Made by a program: the position numbers and the translations under genes | Assembly (NCBI GenBank): GCA_903824155.1 | Contig: CAIJVL010000010.1 | Location: 1 to 24,792, forward strand | From: Candidatus Adlerbacteria bacterium | Lineage (GTDB): Bacteria > Patescibacteriota > Minisyncoccia > Phycocordibacterales > SBAW01 | Length of the DNA stretch: 24,792 nucleotides | Direction of reading: 5' to 3' | Shown here: positions 7,093-14,813 of the stretch, piece by piece | Numbering within the stretch: the first letter of the stretch is position 1 | How the letters are laid out: each line of letters starts with the position of its first letter | Notes under the pieces: generated by a model | What the model was told of the DNA's origin: nothing | What the model saw: only the letters and a program-made list of their open reading frames with translations | The model's database searches: none

Positions 7093-8214
7093 TTATTTTT
7101 GCCACACCCAAAAATAGTAACCGGTGTAATTAGAGAGCAAACCCAGCGCAAGTCCCGCAATATAGGCAGCCCACAATAACGGGTGGTTGGCGGGAGCTAC
7201 AAACTCCGCTGTCCTCACCAAAACCCACTGTATAACTATCGAACCCAAAGACACCAGATGAAACCGCGCTATGCGCTGTACAAAAGGAAAAGATTTCTGG
7301 CGGTCGCCAAAAGAAAAACGTTCGTTCAGGAAGAAATTCGACAGTATTGCAAACTCTCCGCCGATCAAAATAGCGTTACTTGGCCTAATAATGCCGAGCC
7401 GCACTCCAAGAATGCCGAAAATAAGCGTCTGGCATATAAAACCGAACAGCCCCACGCCTACGACCCGCAAAAAACGCCACTCGTACAGCGTCTGCAGGCG
7501 CATAAGCAGCGTCAGGCGCAGAGACTCGACAATGTCGTACCAAGCACTCTTGGAGATATCATGCTCGCGGATCCGAAACACAATAGGAATTTCTTTTATT
7601 GAAACTCCGGCACGTGTAAGCGCATATAAAAATTGCAGCTTATACGCATATTGCTTGGAAAGAAGTTCGCCTTCGCCAAGCGGCAGATACTTTGCAGCGC
7701 TCGCGCGGGTAGCCTTTAGTCCCGATGTAGCGTCATACACCGGCAGGTCTAAAAGTAGGCGCGCATACAAGCTGCCGAAACGGCTCAATATCTTGCGATA
7801 TGTAGCCCATTCTTTGGGGATACCCCCGCCGGCCACGTATCGCGAGCCTATCGCATACTCATGTCCGCTGTCCAAAACTTCTATCAAACGTATGATGTCT
7901 TTTGGGTCGTGCTGGCCGTCGCCGTCAAATTCGACGAATGCATCGGCATGCAACTCCTCGAGCGCATACCGCATGCCGGTTACATATGCCGGCGCAATGC
8001 CGCGCTTGCCCGTCTCGACAATCAATCGGATATTGGGGTATTGCAGCATTTTTGCGCGCACAATATCCGCCGTACCGTCGGGCGAGTTGGCGTCGACAAT
8101 AACCACGTACCACTCGTGCTGGGGAGCCTCGGCAAAAACGCCTGCCATCTCGTCAAAAAGGGCGCCGATAGCTCCCGCTTCGTTATAGGTCGGAATTATA
8201 ACGGCAATCCGCAT
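7093..8214 (-). CDS. Polyprenyl-phosphate glycosyltransferase (DPM1-like GT2) fused to GtrA
   Basis: 373 residues. The first ~230 form a GT2 domain: MRIAVIIPTYNEAGAI, VDANSPDGT (nucleotide-sugar binding), the DxD motif FDGDGQHDP (Asp97, Asp99), and GSRYVAGGG. This is closest to dolichol-phosphate mannose synthases, which transfer a hexose from a GDP/UDP-sugar to polyprenyl phosphate. The last ~130 residues (from VVGVGLFGFICQTLIFGIL) contain four hydrophobic segments and the GtrA signature-like ILSNFFLNERFSF. The GT2-GtrA fusion is a known architecture thought to make and handle polyprenyl-P-sugar at the membrane. It is encoded just downstream of the GT39-like transferase, which would use such a donor. 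The usual VDDxSxDGT reads VDANSPDGT. Confidence 0.93.
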   Translation of the reverse strand: MRIAVIIPTYNEAGAIGALFDEMAGVFAEAPQHEWYVVIVDANSPDGTADIVRAKMLQYPNIRLIVETGKRGIAPAYVTGMRYALEELHADAFVEFDGDGQHDPKDIIRLIEVLDSGHEYAIGSRYVAGGGIPKEWATYRKILSRFGSLYARLLLDLPVYDATSGLKATRASAAKYLPLGEGELLSKQYAYKLQFLYALTRAGVSIKEIPIVFRIREHDISKSAWYDIVESLRLTLLMRLQTLYEWRFLRVVGVGLFGFICQTLIFGILGVRLGIIRPSNAILIGGEFAILSNFFLNERFSFGDRQKSFPFVQRIARFHLVSLGSIVIQWVLVRTAEFVAPANHPLLWAAYIAGLALGLLSNYTGYYFWVWQK

Positions 8215-8262
8215 CTGTACATTGATACCTTATGTTGGCTCTTTTTCAAAATGACGAGGTAT

Positions 8263-9744
8263 TTACTTTCTTTTGAACAAATCATACTTACCGACCACAA
8301 ACGCAAGCGAGTAGTTTTTAAAAAACTCCAAATTATTTTTATAGGTATCGCTGCTTGCAATTGCATAGTCTGTTTTCCCTTCCACAAGCATTGGGATCTG
8401 GTCAGCCCCAAGTATTAAATCCGGAGCCGCGTTTATGTACTGATAATAATTCCTCGACGGAAGAAACATTGCTATCTCGGGTGCATTCGCGAGAAAGAAG
8501 CTGCTCTGGGGACCGAGAGAGCCAAGTTTCGCATACAAATCGGCTGTAGCATGACTTTGATAGTATCCTGCAACATATGAATCATGAGCGAGTTGGTAGG
8601 CCTGCATTGTCACTAGCAGTGATAAAACTACGTACGGTATCCACGGCGCTTTTCGCAGCCAAAAAACCTTTCCACTTATATAGTGAAAAATTAAAGTAAT
8701 CGAGTACGGCAAGAAAAGCAGCGCTGTCATCTGTGCTGGAAAGAAATAGCGATACCATCCTTCAATTCGCAGATAGGCGCCCAAGATAAAGAAACAGAAC
8801 AGGAGCATTAAGAGTTCAACGATCGAAATCAAAACTCCCTTCCTTTTCCGAATAAACATCGACACGCTCCAAAGAACAATAGTTACTGTTGTGTACAAAG
8901 GCGTAGTCTGCGTAAAAAATTGCAGAAAGTTTGTTATTGCGCGTCCCAGCTTATCGTTGGTGGGGTATGGACTAGCAAGATAATACTCAAGCTGTTTCGA
9001 CAGAGTACCGTCGCCACCAAATTGTATGTATGCCCACAAAAGAACGGGTAATACAAAAGCGGTGATTGCCAAAAGAAATCCACCCCAATGCACTTTTATT
9101 GTGCGGCGGCGTATAAACCATGTAACTGCAAGCGCAGGCAGAAGTAAAATAAAAATTGGTTTTGTCACAATACACAGACCCGCCGCAAACCCCGAACCCA
9201 GGTAAGCCCATATGTTGCGGAAATTGCTCCTCTCGAGAATCAAAAGCGCTATAAAAGTAAGAACGAGAAAGAGCATGCCCGGCACCTCGCCGAGTACAGG
9301 CTTGCCGTTGCCGTAGAGTATCGGGAAGGTGGCTAGCAAAAGTAGCGTCCACGCCGCTTGCCAGCGCCCAAACAGCATGCGTACTAACGCGTACGAAGCG
9401 GCGGCAAACGCGAGTATAAAAAGCATCATCACCGCGCGCCCTTGCCACACACCAACGCCAAAGAGCCGGTACGAAATGCTGACTGGAAAAAAGAGCGGGT
9501 ACCCGACGGTCAGATAAGAGTTGGATATAAAAGTGCCAGGGGCCGTCTGCAGTTGCTGTGTGCCGTGCTCGGCAAGATTCATTGCCGCTTGCGAATAGAT
9601 ACCCTCGTCAAACCATACCGCCGGCGCTTCACTGAGTTTATACGAGCCCGCCACGAGCAGTATTGCCGCCGCAAGAGCAAGTACGCACCATTCAACATAG
9701 CCGCTCAACTTTGTCTCGAAAGGCCCAGGCGTCGGATGCTCCAT
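8263..9744 (-). CDS. GT39/ArnT-like membrane glycosyltransferase
   Basis: 493 residues with about eleven predicted hydrophobic helices. After the first helix comes WFDEGIYSQAAMNLAEHG; an Asp-Glu pair in the first extracytoplasmic loop is the catalytic feature of GT-C enzymes such as PMT, ArnT and the PF13231 group. Further family features are YPLFFPVS, GNGKPVLGEVPGMLFLVLTF and repeated aromatic loops. These enzymes take a sugar from a polyprenyl-phosphate carrier and put it on a lipid, glycan or protein acceptor outside the membrane. The DPM1-like/GtrA gene 48 bases downstream could supply the donor. The acceptor is unknown. The start lies 11 bases after a TATACT box. Confidence 0.85.
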   Translation of the reverse strand: MEHPTPGPFETKLSGYVEWCVLALAAAILLVAGSYKLSEAPAVWFDEGIYSQAAMNLAEHGTQQLQTAPGTFISNSYLTVGYPLFFPVSISYRLFGVGVWQGRAVMMLFILAFAAASYALVRMLFGRWQAAWTLLLLATFPILYGNGKPVLGEVPGMLFLVLTFIALLILERSNFRNIWAYLGSGFAAGLCIVTKPIFILLLPALAVTWFIRRRTIKVHWGGFLLAITAFVLPVLLWAYIQFGGDGTLSKQLEYYLASPYPTNDKLGRAITNFLQFFTQTTPLYTTVTIVLWSVSMFIRKRKGVLISIVELLMLLFCFFILGAYLRIEGWYRYFFPAQMTALLFLPYSITLIFHYISGKVFWLRKAPWIPYVVLSLLVTMQAYQLAHDSYVAGYYQSHATADLYAKLGSLGPQSSFFLANAPEIAMFLPSRNYYQYINAAPDLILGADQIPMLVEGKTDYAIASSDTYKNNLEFFKNYSLAFVVGKYDLFKRK

Positions 9745-9755
9745 ACTTACGAGCT

Positions 9756-9761
9756 AGTATA
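9756..9761 (-). promoter_or_regulatory. -10 box of the GT39-like gene (TATACT)
   Basis: TATACT on the minus strand, 11 bases upstream of ATG 9744, without an extended TG and without a Shine-Dalgarno. It probably drives 9744-7093 as one unit. Confidence 0.5.
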
Positions 9762-9855
9762 CGCCATAGATTTTACTAGGGCGATACAGTAGCATGAGAG
9801 CAACTCGGCAATCCATTTTACAGCGCAAGTCCCCTTATTTATTTCTGGCTCTGAT

Positions 9856-10842
9856 ATGAAAAATTCTGCGATTACAAAACTCTTTTTCAAATTAGCCCTA
9901 ATCGGTTTGCCTTTTGCTGTAGTGTTTATTTTGGTGATGTTTTTTACGCCGTATATAACAGAATTGCAAAAAGCAAAAATGCAAGACAAGGTCGATAGGC
10001 TTATTTTACAAGCAAGCACCTCCCCGCAAGTCATAATCGCCGGCGACTCAAGAGCCGAAGCCAACGTTATGCCGCTGCTTTTTACACAAGAGTCCGGACT
10101 TAGCGGTGTCAACATAGCAACCGGCAACGAAGTGCTCGGCCAGGTGTACGACACTCTAGATTCAAACGGACTTCTCAACAAACACAACCTTCTCATTATT
10201 AGCGTAAGCCTTTTTGCCATAAATGACGCCGCCCGGGACTACCAACCTATCGACAAAGCAGTCGTCGACACAGAGCCTTGGAACACGCGCAAAGCCGAAG
10301 ATCTTTTTGTTTATTGGAGATCATACGTACATTATTATGTCGACCGTTTCAAAGACGACCTCCAGTTTACCTCGACTGCTGAAAATGTCCGCATGCCAGA
10401 TGCGGTCGCACAGGCCAAAGGATACTTGGTGGCAACTGATGGAGGACTAATTGGCAAGACAACCATTGGTGACCCGTTTGAACCCTACAACAAAGACTAC
10501 CGGATAGGCGGTCTCAAGGAACGTGAGTTTATAAAAACCCTTGAACAGCTGGGTTCGACGACCGACACCGTGGTTATATACTTGGGACCTTTGGCACCCC
10601 TATGGAAGGAATCAATGGACGAAACTTCGAAAGAAAGAAACGATTATTTCGCGAGCCTCATAAAGAAAACAGTTGCGCGATATCCAAACTTGTATTTTAT
10701 TAATTTTGAAACCGAGGATACCTCCACGACATTGCCTAATGAGAAATTTGGTGATCAAATCCACTTGAATTCAAGCGGCGCAGCTACTTTTACTACGTTA
10801 CTCGTACACACCTTACAGTCAAATCGAATACTTCATGGATAG
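9856..10842 (+). CDS. Membrane-anchored SGNH-hydrolase-like protein (paralogue 1)
   Basis: 328 residues. An N-terminal signal anchor (LFFKLALIGLPFAVVFILVM, residues about 9-28) is followed by an extracytoplasmic domain. Block I IIAGDSRAEAN has the GDS nucleophile Ser65; the C-terminal FGDQIHLNSSG gives Asp300-x-x-His303, completing an SGNH/GDSL-type triad. Between them is the ISVSLFAINDA block. This layout matches AlgX/AlgJ, PatB and DltD-like proteins, which finish O-acylation of exported polymers. It is a clear paralogue of the genes at 19786 and 20781 (shared GDSR, EPW, YIGP/YLGPxAPLW, IHLNxSGAxxF). No MBOAT gene lies beside it, so it may work with the one at 18321. Specificity, esterase or transferase, is unknown. 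Confidence 0.85.
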   Translation: MKNSAITKLFFKLALIGLPFAVVFILVMFFTPYITELQKAKMQDKVDRLILQASTSPQVIIAGDSRAEANVMPLLFTQESGLSGVNIATGNEVLGQVYDTLDSNGLLNKHNLLIISVSLFAINDAARDYQPIDKAVVDTEPWNTRKAEDLFVYWRSYVHYYVDRFKDDLQFTSTAENVRMPDAVAQAKGYLVATDGGLIGKTTIGDPFEPYNKDYRIGGLKEREFIKTLEQLGSTTDTVVIYLGPLAPLWKESMDETSKERNDYFASLIKKTVARYPNLYFINFETEDTSTTLPNEKFGDQIHLNSSGAATFTTLLVHTLQSNRILHG

Positions 10843-10884
10843 CATCCCGTATATGCTGCAGATTTAGATTTTACCTTCTTATGC

Positions 10885-10890
10885 TATAGT
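10885..10890 (+). promoter_or_regulatory. Extended -10 box of the wbpB-wbpE-like gene (TGCTATAGT)
   Basis: TG-C-TATAGT lies nine bases before the ATG at 10900. TTTAGA at 10863-10868 is a possible weak -35 with 16-base spacing. It probably drives the 10900-13739 operon. Confidence 0.55.
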
Positions 10891-10899
10891 CTTTGCGAT

Positions 10900-13020
10900 A
10901 TGAAAGTAGGGGTTATTGGATACGGCTATTGGGGACCAAACGTGGTGCGCAATCTGCTTGGACACCCCGGTGCCGAGGTGGTGATAGTGGCAGACGCCAA
11001 TCCCGAGCGGCTTGCCGAAATACGAAGGATATACCCGGCGATACAAACCACACTGGATGCTACTGATGTCATACGATCGTCCGGCATCGATGCAATCGTT
11101 ATTGCCACCCCGGTCAATACGCATTACCCGCTTGCAAAAGCCGCGCTTTTGGCAGGCAAGCATGTCCTCGTTGAAAAGCCCCTCGCCAGCAACTTAGCCG
11201 AGGCCGAGGAACTGGTTAAGCTTGCCGAAGAAAAGCATCTGGTGCTAATGATAGACCACACCTATCTGTACTCCGGCGCGGTGCAAATGATAAAAAAACT
11301 CATTGACTCCGGAGAGCTTGGGCAGATCCAAAGCTTTAGTTCCACTCGCATAAACTTGGGACTGTTCCAAAGCGATATAAATGTGTTGTGGGACCTTGCC
11401 CCGCATGATATTTCCATACTCCTGTACTTAATCGGACAGGCGCCCACTATGGTAAATGCCGTAGGTGCATCGCACACCAAGAACGGGATCGAGAATATCG
11501 CCTATCTCACCATGCGCTATGACAACGGGATCATCGCACATGTAAACGCCTCGTGGGTCTCGCCGGTAAAAATACGGCAGATACTCATTGCCGGTGACAA
11601 AAAAATGATCGTGTATGACGACAATGAGCCGACCGAAAAGATCAAAGTATACGAGACTGGCTACACCGTCCGCACCGATGAGGAAAAAAAACGGCTGTAC
11701 ATGGACTACCGGAGCGGGGATATACATATACCCAAGATTGAGAGCAAGGAACCGCTACGACTCATGGTCGAGGATTTTGTACAAGCGGTCACGACCGGCA
11801 GCACACCCGTTTCGAACGCGGCGTTCGGACTCCAGGTAGTGCGCATACTGGACGCAGCCGACCGTTCTATACAAAAAGGGGGCGCTGAAGTACAACTTAT
11901 TAGTATCCCTAACACTCATATGGAATCAGTACCCTTTTTTGATCTCAAACGCCAGTATGCACAGCTTAAGCCCGAGATCGCTCCGGCAATCGAATCAGTA
12001 CTTGAAGCGACCGCCTTTTCGGGCGGACCCTTTGCTGATAAATTTGATAAAGAATTTTCCGCATATTGCGGCACTGCCTACTCGCGCGGGCTTAATAGTG
12101 GCACGTCGGCGCTGCACTTGGCGCTCCTTGCACTTGGCATACAGCCGGGCGACGAGGTAATAGTTCCTGCGCATACTTTTATTGCAAGCGCATGGGGTAT
12201 TTCGTACGTTGGCGCAACGCCGGTGTTTGTCGACTCACTTGCCGACACCTGGGAAATTGATCCGGCTGCCGTTGAAAGGGCTATTACTTCCAAAACAAAA
12301 GCGATCATTGTAGTCCACTTATATGGTGTACCTGCAGATCTGGGAGCGCTTCAAAAAATAGCGTCTGCACGCAACATACAGATTATTGAAGACTGCGCGC
12401 AAGCGCATGGTGCTCTATACCAAGGCAAGAAAGTGGGCAGTATAGGAGCGGCAGGCTGCTTTAGCTTTTACCCAAGCAAAAATTTGGGTGCCTACGGCGA
12501 AGCTGGTGCGGTTACCACTAATACCGAAGAAGTAGCGCGTCGCGTGGAGATATTGCGCTCTCATGGTGCGGAGGTGCGCTACGTACACCAGACTATTGGA
12601 TACAACATGCGTATGGACGGCATTCAAGGCGCAGTACTTTCAGCAAAATTGCCGCATTTGGACAGTTGGAACGCGCGCAAAGCTAGCATCGTAGCAAAGT
12701 ACCGCAAGGGCATCATCAACCCGAAAGTTACCTTGCAAGCGATAACCGCCGGTGCAACGCCGGCGTACCACTTGTTTGTAGTCACCACTCCCAACCGACA
12801 AAAGTTTATTGACCACCTAACCTCGCAAGGCATCACAACAGCCCTCCACTACCCTATACCCTGCCATTTACAGCAAGCATATGCGTATCTCGGTTACAAA
12901 AAAGGTGACTTACCCAATGCCGAGCACATTGCCGAGCACTGCGTGTCTTTGCCGCTCTTCCCCGAGCTGACCGACCATGAGGTTGATCGTGTCATTGATG
13001 CGGTAAACTCATACACATGA
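10900..13020 (+). CDS. Fused Gfo/Idh/MocA dehydrogenase and DegT/DnrJ aminotransferase (WbpB-WbpE-like)
   Basis: 706 residues in one frame. Residues 1 to ~335 are a Gfo/Idh/MocA oxidoreductase: NAD-binding GVIGYGYWG, VEKPLAS with Lys93, and DLAPHD with His169. This resembles WbpB/WlbA, which oxidises UDP-GlcNAcA at C3. Residues ~341-706 are a DegT/DnrJ/EryC1/StrS PLP enzyme: SGTSALHLALLALG, IIEDCAQAHGA (Asp498 to the PLP nitrogen), and FYPSKNLGAYGEAG with Schiff-base Lys527, as in WbpE/WlbC, which aminates the 3-keto sugar. In known systems these are separate proteins whose cofactor cycles are linked. The junction is IPNTH then Met341 (ATG at 11920) with no spacer domain, so internal initiation is possible, but no Shine-Dalgarno precedes it. 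The TGA stop overlaps the next ATG. Confidence 0.9.
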   Translation: MKVGVIGYGYWGPNVVRNLLGHPGAEVVIVADANPERLAEIRRIYPAIQTTLDATDVIRSSGIDAIVIATPVNTHYPLAKAALLAGKHVLVEKPLASNLAEAEELVKLAEEKHLVLMIDHTYLYSGAVQMIKKLIDSGELGQIQSFSSTRINLGLFQSDINVLWDLAPHDISILLYLIGQAPTMVNAVGASHTKNGIENIAYLTMRYDNGIIAHVNASWVSPVKIRQILIAGDKKMIVYDDNEPTEKIKVYETGYTVRTDEEKKRLYMDYRSGDIHIPKIESKEPLRLMVEDFVQAVTTGSTPVSNAAFGLQVVRILDAADRSIQKGGAEVQLISIPNTHMESVPFFDLKRQYAQLKPEIAPAIESVLEATAFSGGPFADKFDKEFSAYCGTAYSRGLNSGTSALHLALLALGIQPGDEVIVPAHTFIASAWGISYVGATPVFVDSLADTWEIDPAAVERAITSKTKAIIVVHLYGVPADLGALQKIASARNIQIIEDCAQAHGALYQGKKVGSIGAAGCFSFYPSKNLGAYGEAGAVTTNTEEVARRVEILRSHGAEVRYVHQTIGYNMRMDGIQGAVLSAKLPHLDSWNARKASIVAKYRKGIINPKVTLQAITAGATPAYHLFVVTTPNRQKFIDHLTSQGITTALHYPIPCHLQQAYAYLGYKKGDLPNAEHIAEHCVSLPLFPELTDHEVDRVIDAVNSYT

Positions 13021-13739
13021 ACCAAAGCTGGTCTATTGTCGTCTTCTGCTTCAATGAAGTAGGGACCGTGCGGGAGGTTATCGACCGTATTGCAGAGCTA
13101 TTTGACCGGTATCGCCCGGGCCTCTACAAAATAGTAGTGGTTGACGACGGCTCGACTGACGGCTCGTATGAAAAGATACTGGACGCTGCCCGCGCGCACC
13201 CAGACGTCATACAAGTGATCCGCCACGAGAAAAACGCCGGAATAGGTGCAACGCTGCGAGACGGATACGCTGCAGCACAAAACGAAAACCTGACCGCAGT
13301 ACCGGCAGACGGGCAATTTGACGTGAGCGAGCTCATTCCCTATTTAAATATCGATCCACATACGTTTGTTTCTTTTTACCGAAAAGAAAATGTCGAATAC
13401 TCTTCCTTTCGCACTATTCTTTCTGCCGCCAATAAACAGATAAACCGCGTTTTAAACGGCATCGAGCTTAAAGATGTAAACTGGGTCAAGATATATAAAA
13501 CAGCAGCTATCAAATCATTTCCTTGGAAGCTCCATAGTTCATTGATCGAGAGCGAATTGTGCGCCAAACTTTTACTCAAGGATGAAAGGGCTGTAGAGGT
13601 AGTCTCTTTTTATCATCCGCGCACCTCGGGTAAAAGCAAAGGCGCCTCGCCTCGCGTAGTGCTCCAAGCCTTGCTTGAAACGGCAAAGCTCGTGTGGGCA
13701 ATTCAAATGTTTAAAAGAAATCGGCGGCATCAAAATTGA
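13017..13739 (+). CDS. Family 2 glycosyltransferase
   Basis: 240 residues, soluble GT2 (GT-A fold). It opens with SIVVFCFNEVGTVREVIDRI, then IVVVDDGSTDGSYEKI (nucleotide-sugar binding), HEKNAGIGATLRDGY and the metal-binding-type PADGQFD, where the classical DxD is DGQ with flanking Asp. This is the DPM1/polyprenyl-phosphate branch of GT2; there is no transmembrane tail. The ATG overlaps the stop of the upstream fusion gene by four bases (ATGA), so both are translationally coupled, and its product probably handles the nucleotide sugar made by this operon. Donor and acceptor are not deducible. Confidence 0.88.
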   Translation: MNQSWSIVVFCFNEVGTVREVIDRIAELFDRYRPGLYKIVVVDDGSTDGSYEKILDAARAHPDVIQVIRHEKNAGIGATLRDGYAAAQNENLTAVPADGQFDVSELIPYLNIDPHTFVSFYRKENVEYSSFRTILSAANKQINRVLNGIELKDVNWVKIYKTAAIKSFPWKLHSSLIESELCAKLLLKDERAVEVVSFYHPRTSGKSKGASPRVVLQALLETAKLVWAIQMFKRNRRHQN

Positions 13740-13777
13740 TAAAACGAATAGTCTTTGTTATTGTTCTTTCTGGAAAG

Positions 13778-13782
13778 AGGAG
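13778..13782 (+). promoter_or_regulatory. Shine-Dalgarno of the hexapeptide transferase gene (AGGAG)
   Basis: AAAGAGGAG ends eight bases before the ATG at 13791. It is one of only two strong ribosome binding sites in the window and decides the start at 13791 over the in-frame start at 13755. Confidence 0.75.
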
Positions 13783-13790
13783 TTCCCAAA

Positions 13791-14288
13791 ATGCAGATCA
13801 TAACCGAGCAGACTGAACGGAAGAACGTTCGTGACGTACAAGTCGGCAACAATGTACAAATCTTTGATTTTGTAAACGCCTACGAATGCAGTATTGACGA
13901 CTATTCAAAGATCGGAGCATTTGTCGAAATCCAACGAGGTGTCGTCATCGGCAAGAAATGCAAAATTTCATCACACTCGTTCTTGTGCGAAGGCGTGACT
14001 ATCGAAGATGAGGTGTTCGTCGGACACGGTGTTATGTTTACCAATGACATGCACCCCCGCGCCACTAACGACGACGGCTCCTTGCAGATCGGTCAAGACT
14101 GGAAGGTTGTTCCGACACTCGTCAAGCGTGGCGCCTCAATTGGTTCCAACGCCACGATACTTCCCGGAGTTATCATCGGCGAGCATTCTGTCGTAGGTGC
14201 CGGAGCCGTAGTAACCAAGGACGTGCCCGCAGGCGTCACCGTAGTGGGTAATCCTGCAAAGCGCATCAGCAAAGACCATGCTTCCTAA
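13791..14288 (+). CDS. Hexapeptide-repeat N-acetyltransferase (WbpD/WlbB-like)
   Basis: 165 residues forming a left-handed beta helix from repeated hexapeptides (VQVGNNVQI, IGAFVEIQ, VVIGKKCKI, VTIEDEVFV, ASIGSNATILPG, VIIGEHSVVGAGAVVTKDVP). The segment HGVMFTNDMHPRAT, followed by TLVKRGASIGSNATILPG, resembles WbpD/WlbB and sugar N-acetyltransferases, which move acetyl from acetyl-CoA to the 3-amino group of UDP-GlcNAc(3NH2)A. This is the step that follows the WbpB-WbpE fusion upstream, so the operon context supports it. It carries a strong Shine-Dalgarno and favours ATC for Ile, unlike most neighbours. Its last residues (KDHAS) are encoded inside the downstream terminator stem. Confidence 0.9.
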   Translation: MQIITEQTERKNVRDVQVGNNVQIFDFVNAYECSIDDYSKIGAFVEIQRGVVIGKKCKISSHSFLCEGVTIEDEVFVGHGVMFTNDMHPRATNDDGSLQIGQDWKVVPTLVKRGASIGSNATILPGVIIGEHSVVGAGAVVTKDVPAGVTVVGNPAKRISKDHAS

Positions 14289-14309
14289 ACGGAGGCGTGG
14301 TCTTTTTTT
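14271..14309 (+). terminator. Rho-independent terminator overlapping two convergent gene ends
   Basis: Arms 14271-14285 (AAAGACCATGCTTCC) and 14291-14305 (GGAGGCGTGGTCTTT) make a 15-bp stem with two G-U pairs, loop TAAAC, and a T7 run to 14309. It terminates the plus-strand operon while coding the ends of both the hexapeptide gene and the convergent GtrA gene. Confidence 0.85.
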
Positions 14310-14761
14310 AATTCCTTAAAGGTAACGAAATAGTTCACCAGGAAGCTCGCAAACGCCACCACAAAGATAATCAGCACTTGCATGACCAAGTACCATACAT
14401 GGAAGAAATCGTAGCCCAAACCTTCTAAAAGCTGCTTGCTCAAAAACAAAAGGAGCGTATTGAGTGCGAGGCTGCCCAAAGCGGTAAGTGCATACAACAC
14501 AAGCTGCCTATGTGTGCGGTGCTGCTGCGAACGGCCGGCAAACGTCCAATATTTTTGTAGGTTAAAGGTTACTATTAGGGTAATGCAAAAACCTACGACC
14601 AATCCCCACAGATAGTAGTCCTTAAGCCCGAGCACCGATACCCACACGTAGAGTATGAACGTCTGCAATACCCCGCCTATGACGCCCGAGACGCCATATC
14701 GAATTAAAAAACTATATTTTCGTACGTATGCGCGAGTTTGTGTAATAACAGATTGTTGCAT
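14285..14761 (-). CDS. GtrA-family four-helix membrane protein
   Basis: 158 residues with four hydrophobic helices: YGVSGVIGGVLQTFILYVWV, LWGLVVGFCITLIVTFNL, LYALTALGSLALNTLLLFL and VMQVLIIFVVAFASFLVNYF. The pattern FNLQKYWTFAGR after helix 2 and the F-x-x-N-Y-x-x-T-F ending are typical of GtrA (PF04138), thought to flip or hold polyprenyl-phosphate-sugars. It is the stand-alone counterpart of the GtrA domain fused at 7093-8214. It overlaps the hexapeptide gene by four bases and ends in KDHASV through the shared palindrome. A GTATATC box eight bases upstream of the start may be its -10. Confidence 0.9.
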   Translation of the reverse strand: MQQSVITQTRAYVRKYSFLIRYGVSGVIGGVLQTFILYVWVSVLGLKDYYLWGLVVGFCITLIVTFNLQKYWTFAGRSQQHRTHRQLVLYALTALGSLALNTLLLFLSKQLLEGLGYDFFHVWYLVMQVLIIFVVAFASFLVNYFVTFKELKKDHASV

Positions 14762-14769
14762 GGCCTAAA

Positions 14770-14775
14770 GATATA
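14770..14775 (-). promoter_or_regulatory. Possible -10 box of the GtrA gene (TATATC)
   Basis: TATATC on the minus strand, eight bases before ATG 14761. The match is weaker than at other genes, but the position is the same. Confidence 0.35.
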
Positions 14776-14794
14776 CTGAAAGCAAAAAGGGGTC

Positions 14795-14800
14795 TATAGT
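14795..14800 (+). promoter_or_regulatory. -10 box of FkbM methyltransferase 1 (TATAGT)
   Basis: TATAGT lies 13 bases before ATG 14814 and seven before the alternative GTG at 14808. Confidence 0.5.
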
Positions 14801-14813
14801 AAACAGTGTGCAT

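Noticed and set aside
7271..8188. 305-codon plus-strand frame opposite the DPM1-like/GtrA gene
   Set aside because: The minus strand has clear GT2 and GtrA motifs; this frame has none and is a codon shadow.
10843..10899. Terminator after SGNH paralogue 1 (AGCAT...ATGCT)
   Set aside because: The stem is only five AT-rich base pairs and lacks a following U-tract.
11897..11925. Frameshift or missed stop joining two genes in the 10900-13020 frame
   Set aside because: The frame is continuous as read, both domains are complete, and no Shine-Dalgarno or -10 box precedes the internal ATG at 11920. Kept as a fusion, with internal initiation noted as an alternative.
13755..13790. Longer N-terminus for the hexapeptide transferase (MLLFFLERGVPK)
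   Set aside because: The Shine-Dalgarno AGGAG lies within this extension, eight bases before ATG 13791.
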